Notes: generated from the sequence alone by a model not told the origin. 64,000 bases of DNA from Paracoccaceae bacterium (GCA_019454225.1 CP075370.1:3343649-3407648); one strand, 5' to 3'; shown: positions 18,275-27,888, numbered from the stretch's first letter. A program made the numbers and translations.

Positions 18275-20167
18275 ATGGGCGCTTTCGCATCCGTCGCCGA
18301 TCGTGACCGCATCGAGTCCGAGGCGACATGGGCCGACCGCAAGGTCGCCCGCACCATGTACGAATTCCTGAGCGAGGCGAAGGCGCGGCACGGATCGAAG
18401 TCCGCGATCACCTTCCAGCTTCTCTCCGACCCCAGGTCGAAGGGCGAGACCCTGACCTGGACGCAGTATCACGCCCGCGTCACCCAGGCCGCCAACCTGT
18501 TCCGCAGCCTCGGCATCGGCCCCGGCGACGTGGTGGCCTACATCCTGCCGAACGCGATGGAAACCGCGGTCACGCTGGTCGGCGGCGCCGTCGCGGGCAT
18601 CGTCAACCCGATCAACCCGCTTCTGGAACCCGACCAGATCAGCGCCATCCTGCGCGAGACCAAGGCCAAGGTCGTGGTCACGCTCAAGGCCTTCCCCAAG
18701 ACCGACCTGCCGCAGAAGGTGGCCGAGGCGGTCAAGCACGCCCCCGGCGTCAAGACCGTGCTCGAGGTCGACCTGAACCGCTACCTGACCCCGCCGAAAT
18801 CCTGGATCGTGCCGCTGGTGCGCCCCAAGAACCCCGTGGGCCATACCGCCAACGTCAAGGATTTCGCGGCCGAATGCGCCCGCCAGCCTTCCGACAGGCT
18901 GACCTTCGCCGACGATCCCGCCGATCGCGTGGCCGCCTATTTCCACACCGGCGGCACCACCGGCATGCCCAAGGTCGCCCAGCACAAGGTGTCGGGCATG
19001 GTCTACAACGGCTGGCTCGGCGCGAACCTGATGTTCAACGCCTCCGACGTGGTGATGACGCCCTTGCCGCTGTTCCACGTCTTCGCCGCCTATCCGATCC
19101 TGATGTCGATGATCGCCTCGGGCGCGCATGTCGTCTTTCCGACGCCGCAAGGCTATCGGGGCGAGGGCGTGTTCGACAACCTGTGGAAACTCATCGAACG
19201 CTACCGCTGCACCTATCTGATCACCGTGCCGACGGCCCTGTCGGCCCTGATGCAGCGCCCGATCAATGCCGACATCTCGTCGGTTCGCGGCGCCTTCTCG
19301 GGTTCCGCGCCCCTGCCGCTCGAACTCTACAAGCGGTTCGAGGCCGCGACCGGCGTCCAGATCATCGAGGGCTACGGCCTGACCGAATGCACCTGCCTTG
19401 TCTCGTGCAACCCGCCCGAGGGCGCCAAGAAGATCGGGTCGGTCGGCATCCCGCTGCCCTACACCCATGTCCGCATCCTGCACGCCAACGGCGACGGTTC
19501 GGTGCAGCGCGAATGCGCGGTGGACGAGGTGGGCGAGATCTGCGTCGCCAACCCGGGCGTGTTCGAGGGCTCGACCTATACCGAGGTCGACAAGAACAAG
19601 GGCCTGTTCGCCGAAGGCCGCTACCTGCGCACCGGCGACCTCGGGCGGCTGGATGCCGACGGCTATCTCTACATCACCGGCCGCGCCAAGGATCTGATCA
19701 TCCGCGGCGGTCACAACATCGACCCCGCCCTCATCGAAGAGGCGCTGATGGGCCATGAATCGGTGGCCTTCGTCGGCGCCATCGGCCAGCCCGATGCCCA
19801 TGCGGGCGAACTGCCCTGCGCCTATGTCGAACTGGTCAAGGGCAAGGGCGCCACGGTCGACGAACTGATGGCCTATGCCGAAAAGCACATCCACGAACGC
19901 GCGGCCCTGCCCAAGCACATCGAGGTTCTGGCCGAACTGCCGAAGACCGCCGTCGGCAAGGTGTTCAAACCCGACCTGCGGCGCATGGCGATCACCCGCA
20001 CCTATGACGCCGCGCTCAAGGGGGCCGGGATCCCCGCCCATGTCACCGGCGTGGTCGAGGACAAGAAGCGCGGACTGGTGGCGCAACTCGCCAAGGACGC
20101 CCCGGTCGACGACGCCCGGGTGAACGAGGTGCTGGGCGCCTTCACCCGTCCCTGGGACTGGGCCTGA
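18275..20167 (+). CDS. AMP-binding acyl-CoA synthetase
   Basis: A 630-residue adenylate-forming ligase that activates a carboxylic acid with ATP and joins it to CoA. The P-loop HTGGTTGMPK, the motif IIEGYGLTECT and the C-terminal hinge YLRTGDLGRLDADGYLYITGR identify the family. The substrate, long-chain or aromatic, is unknown. GGGGAGGAG lies before ATG 18275. The gene stands alone: 158 nt upstream and 250 nt downstream are non-coding, the latter holding repeat copy B. Confidence 0.9.
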   Translation: MGAFASVADRDRIESEATWADRKVARTMYEFLSEAKARHGSKSAITFQLLSDPRSKGETLTWTQYHARVTQAANLFRSLGIGPGDVVAYILPNAMETAVTLVGGAVAGIVNPINPLLEPDQISAILRETKAKVVVTLKAFPKTDLPQKVAEAVKHAPGVKTVLEVDLNRYLTPPKSWIVPLVRPKNPVGHTANVKDFAAECARQPSDRLTFADDPADRVAAYFHTGGTTGMPKVAQHKVSGMVYNGWLGANLMFNASDVVMTPLPLFHVFAAYPILMSMIASGAHVVFPTPQGYRGEGVFDNLWKLIERYRCTYLITVPTALSALMQRPINADISSVRGAFSGSAPLPLELYKRFEAATGVQIIEGYGLTECTCLVSCNPPEGAKKIGSVGIPLPYTHVRILHANGDGSVQRECAVDEVGEICVANPGVFEGSTYTEVDKNKGLFAEGRYLRTGDLGRLDADGYLYITGRAKDLIIRGGHNIDPALIEEALMGHESVAFVGAIGQPDAHAGELPCAYVELVKGKGATVDELMAYAEKHIHERAALPKHIEVLAELPKTAVGKVFKPDLRRMAITRTYDAALKGAGIPAHVTGVVEDKKRGLVAQLAKDAPVDDARVNEVLGAFTRPWDWA

Positions 20168-20259
20168 TCGGAGCCGGGCGCGGCGCCTGTTGCAGGCTGC
20201 CGCCCCCGGCCTTCCGCCGCCACCGCGCGTTGCGTTTACCCGCCCGCCCCCGCACCCCC

Positions 20260-20334
20260 TGTCGGGACAGAGGCCATACGCGGAACGGACGCGGGCGGGA
20301 CGTAGACCATACAGGCGAAATCCCGCCATCTCAG
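20260..20334 (+). repeat. Dispersed intergenic repeat, copy B
   Basis: The core at 20260-20281 matches copies A and C at 20 of 22 positions. It continues with GACGCGGGC and then ACCATAC...GCGAAATC, both shared with copy C, and ends CATCTCAG as copy A ends ATCTCAG. GGCGGGA and TCCCGCC can pair across it. It lies between the acyl-CoA synthetase and HAD genes, in the same orientation as the other copies. Confidence 0.65.
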
Positions 20335-20417
20335 TGCATTAACCCCGATTCGCGCCACCCCGGGGGCGTTGCACCTTCCCCCTTCCCCATCCCCCCGCGA
20401 CCGCCTAACCTGCGGCA

Positions 20418-21101
20418 ATGATCCGCCTCGCCGTCTTCGATGCCTATGGCACGCTGTTCGATGTCGCCGGCGCCGCCCGCCGCGCCGCGGCCGAGCCCGG
20501 GGGCGCGGCGCTGGCTGCGGTCTGGCCCCGTCTCGCCGAAGACTGGCGGCGCAAGCAACTCGAATACACCTGGCAGCGCGCCATCACCGGCGACCACGCC
20601 GATTTCGCCCGTGTCACCGCCGATGGCCTCGACTGGGCGATGGAGGCGTCCGGCCTGGCCGACCCCGACCTGCGCGCACGGCTGATTGCCCTCTACGACG
20701 AGCTGCCGGCCTACCCCGAGGCAGCACAGACATTGAAATCCCTGCGTGACCAAGGGCTTGCCTGTGCGATCCTGTCGAACGGCACGCCCGCCATGCTGGC
20801 CGCCGCGGTCCGTTCGGCGGGCCTGGACGCGGCCTTTGACGCCGTCCTATCGGTCGAGGACGCCGGCATCTTCAAGCCCTCGGCCCGCGTCTACGCGCTT
20901 GTCGGGAACCGCTTCGGCACGACCCCCGATCAGGTCCTTTTCGTCTCGTCGAACGGCTGGGATGCGGCGGGGGCCGCCGGTTTCGGCTTCGTCACCGCCT
21001 GGGTCAACCGCGCGGGCCTGCCGCCCGACCGGCTGCCGCACCGCCCCGCCCATATCCTGCCCGACCTTTCGGGGCTGCCCGACATCCTGCGCAAAGCATA
21101 G
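20418..21101 (+). CDS. Haloacid dehalogenase type II (HAD superfamily)
   Basis: A 227-residue HAD hydrolase. The nucleophile motif is FDAYGTLFD with D8, followed by ILSNGTP and then KPSARVYAL and SSNGWDAAGAAGFG. The AYGTLFD motif and SSNGWD are characteristic of L-2-haloacid dehalogenases, which hydrolyse 2-haloalkanoates to 2-hydroxy acids. Related phosphatases share the fold, so substrate is inferred. The alpha/beta hydrolase gene begins one base after its stop. Confidence 0.85.
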   Translation: MIRLAVFDAYGTLFDVAGAARRAAAEPGGAALAAVWPRLAEDWRRKQLEYTWQRAITGDHADFARVTADGLDWAMEASGLADPDLRARLIALYDELPAYPEAAQTLKSLRDQGLACAILSNGTPAMLAAAVRSAGLDAAFDAVLSVEDAGIFKPSARVYALVGNRFGTTPDQVLFVSSNGWDAAGAAGFGFVTAWVNRAGLPPDRLPHRPAHILPDLSGLPDILRKA

Positions 21102-21102
21102 C

Positions 21103-21945
21103 ATGATCAAGTACTTCACGACCGCCGACGGCACTCGCCTGGCCTATGCCGACCAGGGCGACGGGCTGCCGCTCCTCTGCCTCGCGGGGCTCACCCGGAC
21201 CATCGGCGATTTCGACTATCTGATGCCCCACCTGCCGCCCTGCCGGGTCATCCGGATGGACTATCGCGGGCGCGGCGCCAGCGACTGGACCGGGGCCGCA
21301 ACCTACACCGTGCCGCAGGAAGCCGCCGACGCGGTCGCGCTGCTGGACCATCTGGGCGTGGAAAAGGCAGCAATTCTAGGCACTTCGCGGGGCGGCCTGA
21401 TCGGCATGTTCCTCGCGGCCACGGCACGCCGCCGCCTGCTGGGCCTGGCCCTGAACGACGTGGGGCCGGTGATCGACCGCAGCGGCCTCGACCGGATCAT
21501 GGACTATGTGGGCCGCAACCCGCGTGCCGCCACACATGCCGAACTGGCCGCCGCACTGCCCCGCAACATGCCGGGATTCCACAATGTTCCGCCCGAACGC
21601 TGGCTGGCCGAGGCAAGGCTGCACTATGCCGAGACCCCGGCGGGCCTGCGCATCACCTACGACCCCGCCCTGCGCACCGCCTTTCTCAATGCTTTCGCCG
21701 GGCCGCCCGTCGACCTCTGGCCGCTGTTCGACGCGCTGGCGGGCCTGCCGGTCGCGCTGATCCGTGGCGCGAACTCGGACCTCCTCTCGCCCGCCACGAC
21801 CGCCGAGATGCACCGCCGCCGCCCCGACATGATCCTGGCCGAGGTGCCGGACCGCGCCCACATCCCGTTTCTGGACGAACCCGAATCCCTCGCCGCGATC
21901 CGCGCCTTCCTGACCGCCGTTGCCCCGGACCGCCCCGCTGGCTAG
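21103..21945 (+). CDS. Alpha/beta fold hydrolase
   Basis: A 280-residue hydrolase with the nucleophile elbow GTSRGG (S95), the oxyanion region LAGLTRTIGDFDYL and a late histidine in DRAHIPFLDEPES. The pattern resembles esterases and haloalkane dehalogenase relatives of unknown specificity. It begins immediately after the HAD gene and is followed 25 nt later by the dehydratase, so it belongs to a run of short-spaced genes that look catabolic. Confidence 0.82.
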   Translation: MIKYFTTADGTRLAYADQGDGLPLLCLAGLTRTIGDFDYLMPHLPPCRVIRMDYRGRGASDWTGAATYTVPQEAADAVALLDHLGVEKAAILGTSRGGLIGMFLAATARRRLLGLALNDVGPVIDRSGLDRIMDYVGRNPRAATHAELAAALPRNMPGFHNVPPERWLAEARLHYAETPAGLRITYDPALRTAFLNAFAGPPVDLWPLFDALAGLPVALIRGANSDLLSPATTAEMHRRRPDMILAEVPDRAHIPFLDEPESLAAIRAFLTAVAPDRPAG

Positions 21946-21970
21946 GAAGGGGCGCCAGACGGGGGACAGA

Positions 21971-22939
21971 ATGACCGACATTGCGATGATCGAGGCCGCG
22001 CGGCAGCGCATCGGCGACCACGCGCGGCGCACGCCGCTTCTCACATCACCCTTCCTCGACCGCATCGCGGGACGGCGGGTCTGGGTAAAAGCCGAATGCC
22101 TTCAACACACTGGCAGCTTCAAGTTCCGTGGCGCCTGGTCCGCCGTCTCGGCGCTTCCGCAGGGAACGAAGGGCGTGATCGCCTATTCCTCGGGCAATCA
22201 CGCGCAGGGCGTGGCGCTGGCCGCCGCCCGCCATGGCCTGCCAGCCGTCATCGTGATGCCGGCCGATGCGCCACAGGTCAAGATCGCCAACACCCGCGAC
22301 CTGGGGGCCGAGGTCGTGCTCTACGACCGCGCGACGGAAGACCGCGACGCCATCGGCGCCCGCATCGCGGCCGAACGCGGCCTGGCGCTGATCCGGCCTT
22401 TCGATGACGCACAGGTCATCGCCGGACAGGGCACGACCGGTCTCGAAATCGCCGAGCAGGCGGCAGAGGCGGGGATCGGGACCGCCGATGTGATCGTCTG
22501 CTGCGGCGGGGGCGGCCTGTCATCGGGCATCGCCCTGGCGCTGGCCGACCGCGCCCCGGCCCTCCGCGTCCGCACCGCCGAACCGGCCGGATTCGACGAC
22601 ATGGCCCGCAGCCTCGCCTCAGGGCGGAAGGAACGCAACGCCGCCGCCCGTTCGCTCTGCGACGCCATCCTCACGCCCACGCCCGGCGACCTGACCCTGC
22701 CGATTCTCGGGCGGCTGGCCGGGCCGGGCCTTGTCGTCACCGATGATCAGGCGCTGCAGGCGGTCGCGCTGGCCTTTGCCCGGCTGCGGATCGTGCTGGA
22801 ACCCGGGGGGGCCGTCGCGCTGGCTGCCGCGCTGTTCCATGGCGACCAGATCGCGGGTGATGACGTGATCGCCACCGCGTCGGGCGGCAACGTCGACCCC
22901 GGGGTTTTCGCCACGGCCCTGTCCCGTTTCCCGGCCTGA
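21971..22939 (+). CDS. Threonine/serine dehydratase, PLP-dependent
   Basis: The 322-residue fold-type II enzyme deaminates threonine or serine to the 2-oxo acid. The PLP lysine is K51 in TGSFKFRGA; the phosphate loop is CCGGGGLSSG and a SSGNHAQGVA segment binds substrate carboxylate. There is no C-terminal ACT domain, so it is the short catabolic or racemase-related form rather than the allosteric biosynthetic IlvA. ATG 21971 follows GGGGGACAGA. The next gene starts 6 nt after its stop. Confidence 0.9.
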   Translation: MTDIAMIEAARQRIGDHARRTPLLTSPFLDRIAGRRVWVKAECLQHTGSFKFRGAWSAVSALPQGTKGVIAYSSGNHAQGVALAAARHGLPAVIVMPADAPQVKIANTRDLGAEVVLYDRATEDRDAIGARIAAERGLALIRPFDDAQVIAGQGTTGLEIAEQAAEAGIGTADVIVCCGGGGLSSGIALALADRAPALRVRTAEPAGFDDMARSLASGRKERNAAARSLCDAILTPTPGDLTLPILGRLAGPGLVVTDDQALQAVALAFARLRIVLEPGGAVALAAALFHGDQIAGDDVIATASGGNVDPGVFATALSRFPA

Positions 22940-22945
22940 CCCCGG

Positions 22946-23740
22946 ATGCCCCTGGCCTTCCTGCCCGACCTGCGCCTGAACTACCGCGACGACGGGCCGC
23001 GCGACGGGCCGGTGCTGGTGCTTGCCCATGCGCTGGGCCTCGACCTCCGGCTGTTCGACGCGGTTGTGCCGCTGCTGCCGCCGGGCCTGCGGGTGATCCG
23101 CTACGATGCACGCGGGCATGGCGCATCGGACGTGCCGCCCGCACCCTATGCCATGGGTGCGCTGATCCGCGATGCCGAACGGCTGATGGATCATCTGGGC
23201 GTGCGGGATGCGGTGTTCGGTGGCGTGTCGCTGGGCGGGATGGTGGCGCAGGGGCTGGCGGTCAAGCGGCTCGATCTGGTGCGGGGGCTGATCCTGTCGA
23301 ACACTGCCCCCAAGATCGCCACCCCCGACATCTGGGCCTCGCGCATCGCCACCGTGCGGTCTGACGGCGTGGCGGCGCTGGCCGATGCCACGCTGGCCCG
23401 CTGGTTTCCGCGCCCGTTCCGCGACGGGCCCGAGGCGCGGCTGTGGCGCGACCGGCTGGTGGCGACGCCGGCCGAGGGCTGGTGCGGCGCGGCCCATGCG
23501 GTGGGGGGCAGCGATTTCCTGGCCACCACCGCCACGCTGCGACTGCCCGCCCTGGTGATCGCCGGGGCGCATGACGGCACCACGCCCCCCGATCTGGTGC
23601 GCGACCTGGCCGATCTGATCCCGGGCAGCCGGTTCCACCTGATCCGCAGCGCCGGGCACCTGCCCACCATCGACGCGCCGGCCGAATGGGCCGCCGTCGC
23701 GGGCACGTTCCTTGATGGCATCGGCCATGCCGGCCCATGA
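22946..23740 (+). CDS. pcaD: 3-oxoadipate enol-lactonase-like hydrolase
   Basis: A 264-residue alpha/beta hydrolase close to PcaD, which hydrolyses 3-oxoadipate enol-lactone in the protocatechuate branch of the beta-ketoadipate pathway. The nucleophile is S95 in GGVSLGGMVAQ, the acid lies in AGAHDGTTPP and the base in SAGHLPTIDAP. No other pca genes are nearby, so the name rests on motif similarity. It starts 6 nt after the dehydratase. Confidence 0.75.
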   Translation: MPLAFLPDLRLNYRDDGPRDGPVLVLAHALGLDLRLFDAVVPLLPPGLRVIRYDARGHGASDVPPAPYAMGALIRDAERLMDHLGVRDAVFGGVSLGGMVAQGLAVKRLDLVRGLILSNTAPKIATPDIWASRIATVRSDGVAALADATLARWFPRPFRDGPEARLWRDRLVATPAEGWCGAAHAVGGSDFLATTATLRLPALVIAGAHDGTTPPDLVRDLADLIPGSRFHLIRSAGHLPTIDAPAEWAAVAGTFLDGIGHAGP

Positions 23741-23923
23741 CAAACCGAACATGTCCACGGGAACGCATCCTGCCACAGCATTTCATGCGCCGCTGCACAA
23801 TACGCCGCCAGGCCATTGGAAAGACAGGGCTATGCTGATTTCGCGCCCGAATGCCGCAGCGGATGACGATCTGCGGCGCCTGTGGCAGATGCTGCGAATT
23901 CCCCGATTCACGGCAGCCGCGCC

Positions 23924-25145
23924 GTGACACCCGCACCGCGCGCCGCGCTGGCCTTCATCATCTGCACCGTCACGCTTGACGCGATCGGGATCGGCCTGAT
24001 CTTTCCGGTGATGCCCGCCCTGATCGAGGAGGTGACGGGCGGCACGCTGTCGGATGCCGCGATCTGGGGCGGCGTGATCGCCACCTCCTTTGCCGTCATG
24101 CAGTTCCTGTTCGGCCCCGTCGTCGGGGCGCTGTCCGACAGGTTCGGGCGCCGCCCGGTGCTGCTGGTCTCGCTGGCCGTGATGTCGGCGGACTATGTGG
24201 TGATGGCCGTGGCCCCGACGATCTGGCTGCTGCTTCTGGCGCGCATCGTGGCGGGCATGGCGGCGGCAACCCATTCCACCGCCGCCGCCTTCATCGCCGA
24301 CATCTCGGCCCCGGCGGACCGCGGCCGCCGTTTCGGCCTGATCGGGGCGGGCTTTGGCGTGGGCTTCGTGCTGGGCCCGCTGATCGGCGGCCTTCTGGCG
24401 GGCATCGACACCCGGGCGCCGTTCTGGGCCGCCGCCGCCCTGGCCGCCGCGAACCTGACCTTCGGCGCGCTCGTGCTGCCCGAAACCGTCACCGCCGCCA
24501 CCCGCCGCCCGTTCAGCCTTGCCCGCGCCAACCCGCTGGGCGCGCTGCGGGCCGTCACCCGCCTGCGCGCTGCGCCTGCCGCTGCTGACCTTCCTGCTGC
24601 TCGGCATCGCGATGAACGTCTACCCGGCGATCTGGGCCTACTACGGCACCGCCCGGTTCGGCTGGGATACCACGATGATCGGGGTATCGCTGGCGATCTA
24701 CGGCATTTCCTTTGCCGCCGGTCAGGCGCTGCTGGTCGGGCCGCTGATCCGCAGGTTCGGCGAACATCGCGCGGCGCTGTACGGCATGTGGGTCGATGTC
24801 ACGACGCTGGCCGCGCTCGGCCTCATCACATCGGGCCTGCTGGCGCTGTTCGTCACCCCGATCACCGCACTCGGTGGGGTCGTCACCCCGGCGCTGCAGG
24901 CCATCCTGTCGCGCCAGACGCCCGAGAACGCGCAGGGCGAGTTGCAGGGCGTGCTGTCCTCGCTCAACGCCATCGCGATGATCACGGCACCGCTGGTCAT
25001 GACGAATGTCTTTGCCCTGTTCACCGCCCCATCGGCGCCGGTCTTCGCACCGGGGGCGCCCTTCCTGCTGGCGGCGCTCCTGATGGTCGCGGCCATTGCA
25101 GCGCATGTCGCGGGCGGCCGCGCGGCGCAGGGCGCGCACGCCTAG
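23924..25145 (+). pseudogene. MFS transporter (TetA-like), frameshifted
   Basis: The gene encodes a 12-helix major facilitator resembling tetracycline-type drug/proton antiporters. The first part starts at GTG 23924, has DAIGIGLIFPVMPAL, and the loop 2-3 motif GALSDRFGRRPVLL. Around 24566-24570 the reading frame shifts: family-like sequence resumes one base further on (LRLPLLTFLLLGIAMNVYPA) and runs to TAG 25145. Removing one base there gives 406 residues, the normal family length. The base lies in a CGCGC run, so either a real inactivating insertion or a sequencing slip is possible. The second part has no start of its own. Confidence 0.8.
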
Positions 25146-25195
25146 CCTTTCGCCATGTCACTGTTCCGTCGCTCGCCACAACAGGATCGGATCGC

Positions 25196-26458
25196 ATGAA
25201 GCTTCAGTCGCTCGAAATCTTCGTGGTCGCGCCCCCCGCCCCCGGCTGGGGCGGGCGCTACTGGATATTCCCCCGGCTGACGACCGCCTGCGGCATCACC
25301 GGATACGGCGAATGCTACGCCTCGACCGTGGGGCCAAAGGCGATGCAGGCGGTGATCGAGGATGTGTTTTCCCGCCACATGGAGGGCGAGAACCCCGAGA
25401 ACATCGAGCTGATGTTCCGCCGCGCCTATTCGTCCGGCTTCACGCAACGCCCCGACCCCACGGTCATGGGCGCCTTCGCGGGCCTGGAAATCGCCTGCTG
25501 GGACATCCTCGGCAAGGCCCGCAACCGCCCGGTCTGGGCACTGCTGGGCGGCCGGATGAACGACCGCATCCGCAGCTACACCTACCTCTACCCCGAACCC
25601 GGACAGGAATCGGCCGAGTTCTGGGTCAGCCCCGAGATGGCGGCCGAAGCGGCCGCACGCTTCGTGTCCATGGGCTTCACGGCGGTCAAGTTCGACCCTG
25701 CCGGCCCCTATACGATCCGGGGCGGCCACCAGCCCGCGATGTCGGACATCTCGCGCTCGGTCGCCTTCTGCAAGGCGATCCGCGAGGCGGTGGGCGACCG
25801 TGCCGACCTCTTGTTCGGCACGCACGGGCAGTTCACCACGGCAGGCGCGATCCGCCTCGGCCGCGAGATCGAACCCTACAACCCCCTCTGGTACGAGGAA
25901 CCGATCCCCCCCGACAACCTGGCCGAATTCGCCAATGTGGCCGCCCAGGTGCGGGTGCCGCTGGCGACCGGCGAACGCCTGACCACCAAGACCGAATTCG
26001 GCGCGCTCCTGCGCATGGGGGGGGTCAAGATCCTGCAACCGGCGCTCGGCCGGGTGGGCGGAATATGGGAGGCCAAGAAGATCGCGGCGATGGCCGAGGT
26101 GTTCAATGCCGAGATGGCGCCCCATCTTTATGCCGGGCCGGTCGAATGGGCTGCGAACATCCATCTGTCGGCGTCGATCCCGAACCTGCTGATCGCCGAG
26201 ACGATCGAGACGGGCGGCGCCTTCCACCAGCGGCTGATCCGCCACGCGATCCGCTGGGAAGACGGCTACATCATCCCGCCCGAGGCCCCGGGCCTGGGCA
26301 TCGAGTTCGACGAGGACCTGGCGCGCGCCCACCCCTACACCGGCACCCGGCTGCATCTGGAGATGCAGGAGGCGCCCTGCGGCTACCGCGAGCCGAACCG
26401 CTTCGAGGGCGGCGCGCCCTCGTCGATCCCGCACGACCGGGGGCCGGTCACTCGCTGA
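25196..26458 (+). CDS. Enolase superfamily (mandelate racemase/muconate lactonising) enzyme
   Basis: The 420-residue enzyme has the N-terminal capping domain and a TIM barrel. Visible active-site elements are K165 in VKFDPAGPY, the metal ligands E234 in YEEPIPPDN and E260 in TGERLT, and a late histidine in MAPHLYAGP. Members dehydrate or cycloisomerise sugar acids; the precise substrate is not readable. The frame is the same as that of the N-terminal half of the upstream transporter, so a naive caller may report a false 858-residue fusion. A run of eight Gs occurs at codons for MGGV. Confidence 0.85.
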   Translation: MKLQSLEIFVVAPPAPGWGGRYWIFPRLTTACGITGYGECYASTVGPKAMQAVIEDVFSRHMEGENPENIELMFRRAYSSGFTQRPDPTVMGAFAGLEIACWDILGKARNRPVWALLGGRMNDRIRSYTYLYPEPGQESAEFWVSPEMAAEAAARFVSMGFTAVKFDPAGPYTIRGGHQPAMSDISRSVAFCKAIREAVGDRADLLFGTHGQFTTAGAIRLGREIEPYNPLWYEEPIPPDNLAEFANVAAQVRVPLATGERLTTKTEFGALLRMGGVKILQPALGRVGGIWEAKKIAAMAEVFNAEMAPHLYAGPVEWAANIHLSASIPNLLIAETIETGGAFHQRLIRHAIRWEDGYIIPPEAPGLGIEFDEDLARAHPYTGTRLHLEMQEAPCGYREPNRFEGGAPSSIPHDRGPVTR

Positions 26459-26888
26459 TGCTGTTCGACCGGGTGCGCAGCGTGAACCGCTCCGTCGCAT
26501 AGGCCGGCTCCCAGGGCCGGTTCACCGCAAGGCAGCGCGCGGTGCCCGCCTCGGCCTCCTTCAGCGAGGGGTAGAACGGGAAATCGTTCGTCGCGACGGG
26601 CAAGGCCCTGCGGCGCAACTCGACCACGACAAGGCCCAGCAGCTCGCGCCTGCGGCTCAGCACATGCGAGCTGGCGGTTTCGGCAAAGGACAGGCCGCAG
26701 ACACCCAGCCGCCCCCCCATGTCGCGAAGCGAGGCCACCATGACAAGGCCGGGCGTGCCATCGAACGACAGCTTGATCCCCTCGATATGCCCCGTCAGCT
26801 TCACGCGCGTATCCGCCTGCGCCACCCCCGCCAGCATCGCCCCCGCAACCAGGGCCAACGCCCCGAGAACCCGAAATCCGCCGAACAT
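26448..26888 (-). CDS. Hypothetical secreted protein
   Basis: A 146-residue product with a signal peptide (VLGALALVAGAMLAGVAQA, cleavage near residue 25) and a periplasmic domain of about 120 residues with two cysteines. I do not recognise the family. It is tail-to-tail with the enolase-superfamily gene, overlapping it by 11 nt. Start ATG 26888 has GGGAGAA nearby. Confidence 0.6.
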   Translation of the reverse strand: MFGGFRVLGALALVAGAMLAGVAQADTRVKLTGHIEGIKLSFDGTPGLVMVASLRDMGGRLGVCGLSFAETASSHVLSRRRELLGLVVVELRRRALPVATNDFPFYPSLKEAEAGTARCLAVNRPWEPAYATERFTLRTRSNSISE

Positions 26889-26998
26889 GTTCTTCTCCCG
26901 AATGCCCGATCCAATCCCCGCAGCATCATGCGCGGACGCAGGCCGGGCAACGGATCATCGGTATAGGTCAGGCCGGGCGGCGGCGCCTGACCAGCCCA

Positions 26999-27589
26999 TC
27001 AGTCCAACCTGCCCTGGACCCACGCCGCCAGACGGTCGAGCAGGGCATGGGGATCATCGCCCGCCGCGTCCAGCCCGCGTTCCTGCAGTGCATTCCGAAG
27101 GCCGGACATGGCGCGGGGCCGCATTGCGACCAGCGATGCCTGATCCTCGATGTCGCCGGGCGCGTGCCGCGCACTCTCGATCTGGCCCGTGAAATCGATG
27201 CCGAACTGTTCGCGCAGCCAGTCGAGATCCTCCGCGTCGATATGCTGGCGGACCAGATCGGGCGAGAACCGGAACTTGCCGGGCAGGCCCTGGGACAGCA
27301 GCCCCACGACACGGCGGCGCAGCCGGATGTCGGCCTCGGGACTGCGGCGAAGCGCCTCGGGCAGCATCCAGTCGATCGTCAGCGCGACAATCTCCGACGA
27401 AATGCTCTCGTTGCTGCGCACCACCTTGATCCCGCTGGCATCGATGCCGATGCGCGCCGCGAAATCCTTCACCACGCAGCCCTCGGGAAAGCCGGACGCC
27501 TCATAGGCCCAGACCTCCAGCCTGTCCGCGCCGAACGCGTGCTGGAACTTCTCGAACCGCTTGCGGTACTCCGGCCGGGACAGGCCCAC
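26999..27589 (-). pseudogene. 5'-truncated sulfotransferase-like fragment
   Basis: About 196 residues with a basic, helix-rich C-terminal pattern (SRPEYRKRFEKFQHAFGADR, then CVVKDFAARIGID), which resembles the end of bacterial sulfotransferase-family proteins. The P-loop (PAPS-binding) part expected upstream is missing: the 5' end stops where the integrase remnant begins at 27588. No good ribosome site precedes the GTG at 27589. I read it as a gene cut by recombination. The family match is from recall and moderate. Confidence 0.5.
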
Positions 27590-27743
27590 GGCCCACCAGA
27601 TCGGCGCCTGGATAGGCCACGAAAGCCTGTCCGAGGTGCAGCACTACACCCGGGCAGCCGACCGCCGCCGCGCCGTGATGGGAACAGAACGGGACGGGAA
27701 CGTTGCAACCCATGCGTCCCAAATTGCAACCCGCCGGAAATAA
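27588..27743 (+). pseudogene. Tyrosine recombinase (integrase) C-terminal remnant
   Basis: Roughly 51 codons encode TAHQIGAWIGHESLSEVQHY and the following TRAADRRRAV before a stop. The GH motif and the catalytic tyrosine in HYTRAAD are the last two active-site elements of phage-type integrases. Everything upstream, including both catalytic arginines, is absent. The remnant ends 30 nt from the 3' end of tRNA-Arg, the usual attachment site of such elements. Confidence 0.75.
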
Positions 27744-27773
27744 CCTAGCACTTACAAAACGTTACGGATGGGA

Positions 27774-27850
27774 TGGCGACCCCGGGAGGACTCGAACCCC
27801 CAGCCTTGGACTTAGAAGGTCCCTGCTCTATCCGGTTGAGCTACGGGGCC
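27774..27850 (-). tRNA. tRNA-Arg (anticodon TCT)
   Basis: A 77-nt cloverleaf with encoded CCA: acceptor GGCCCCG pairs with CGGGGTC, D arm GCTC/GAGC, anticodon loop CTTCTAA (TCT, reads AGA), and T arm GGGGG-TTCGAGT-CCTCC. The top anticodon-stem pair is a G-A mismatch. The gene's 3' end faces the integrase remnant, so it was probably an attachment site. Confidence 0.95.
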
Positions 27851-27888
27851 GCTGACCCGTTCATGGCCCAGCCCCCAGCCCCGTGCAA

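Noticed and set aside
24560-24575. Programmed ribosomal frameshift in the MFS gene
   Set aside because: No slippery heptamer or stimulatory structure was seen, and related transporters are encoded in one frame; a mutation or sequencing slip is simpler.
26016-26026. Frameshift at a run of eight Gs in the enolase-superfamily gene
   Set aside because: The frame continues with family motifs on both sides, so the run is a normal coding stretch.
27774-27850. Duplicated tRNA-Arg 3' end as attR
   Set aside because: No second copy of the T-arm and acceptor sequence was found elsewhere in the window; any such site would be outside or lost.
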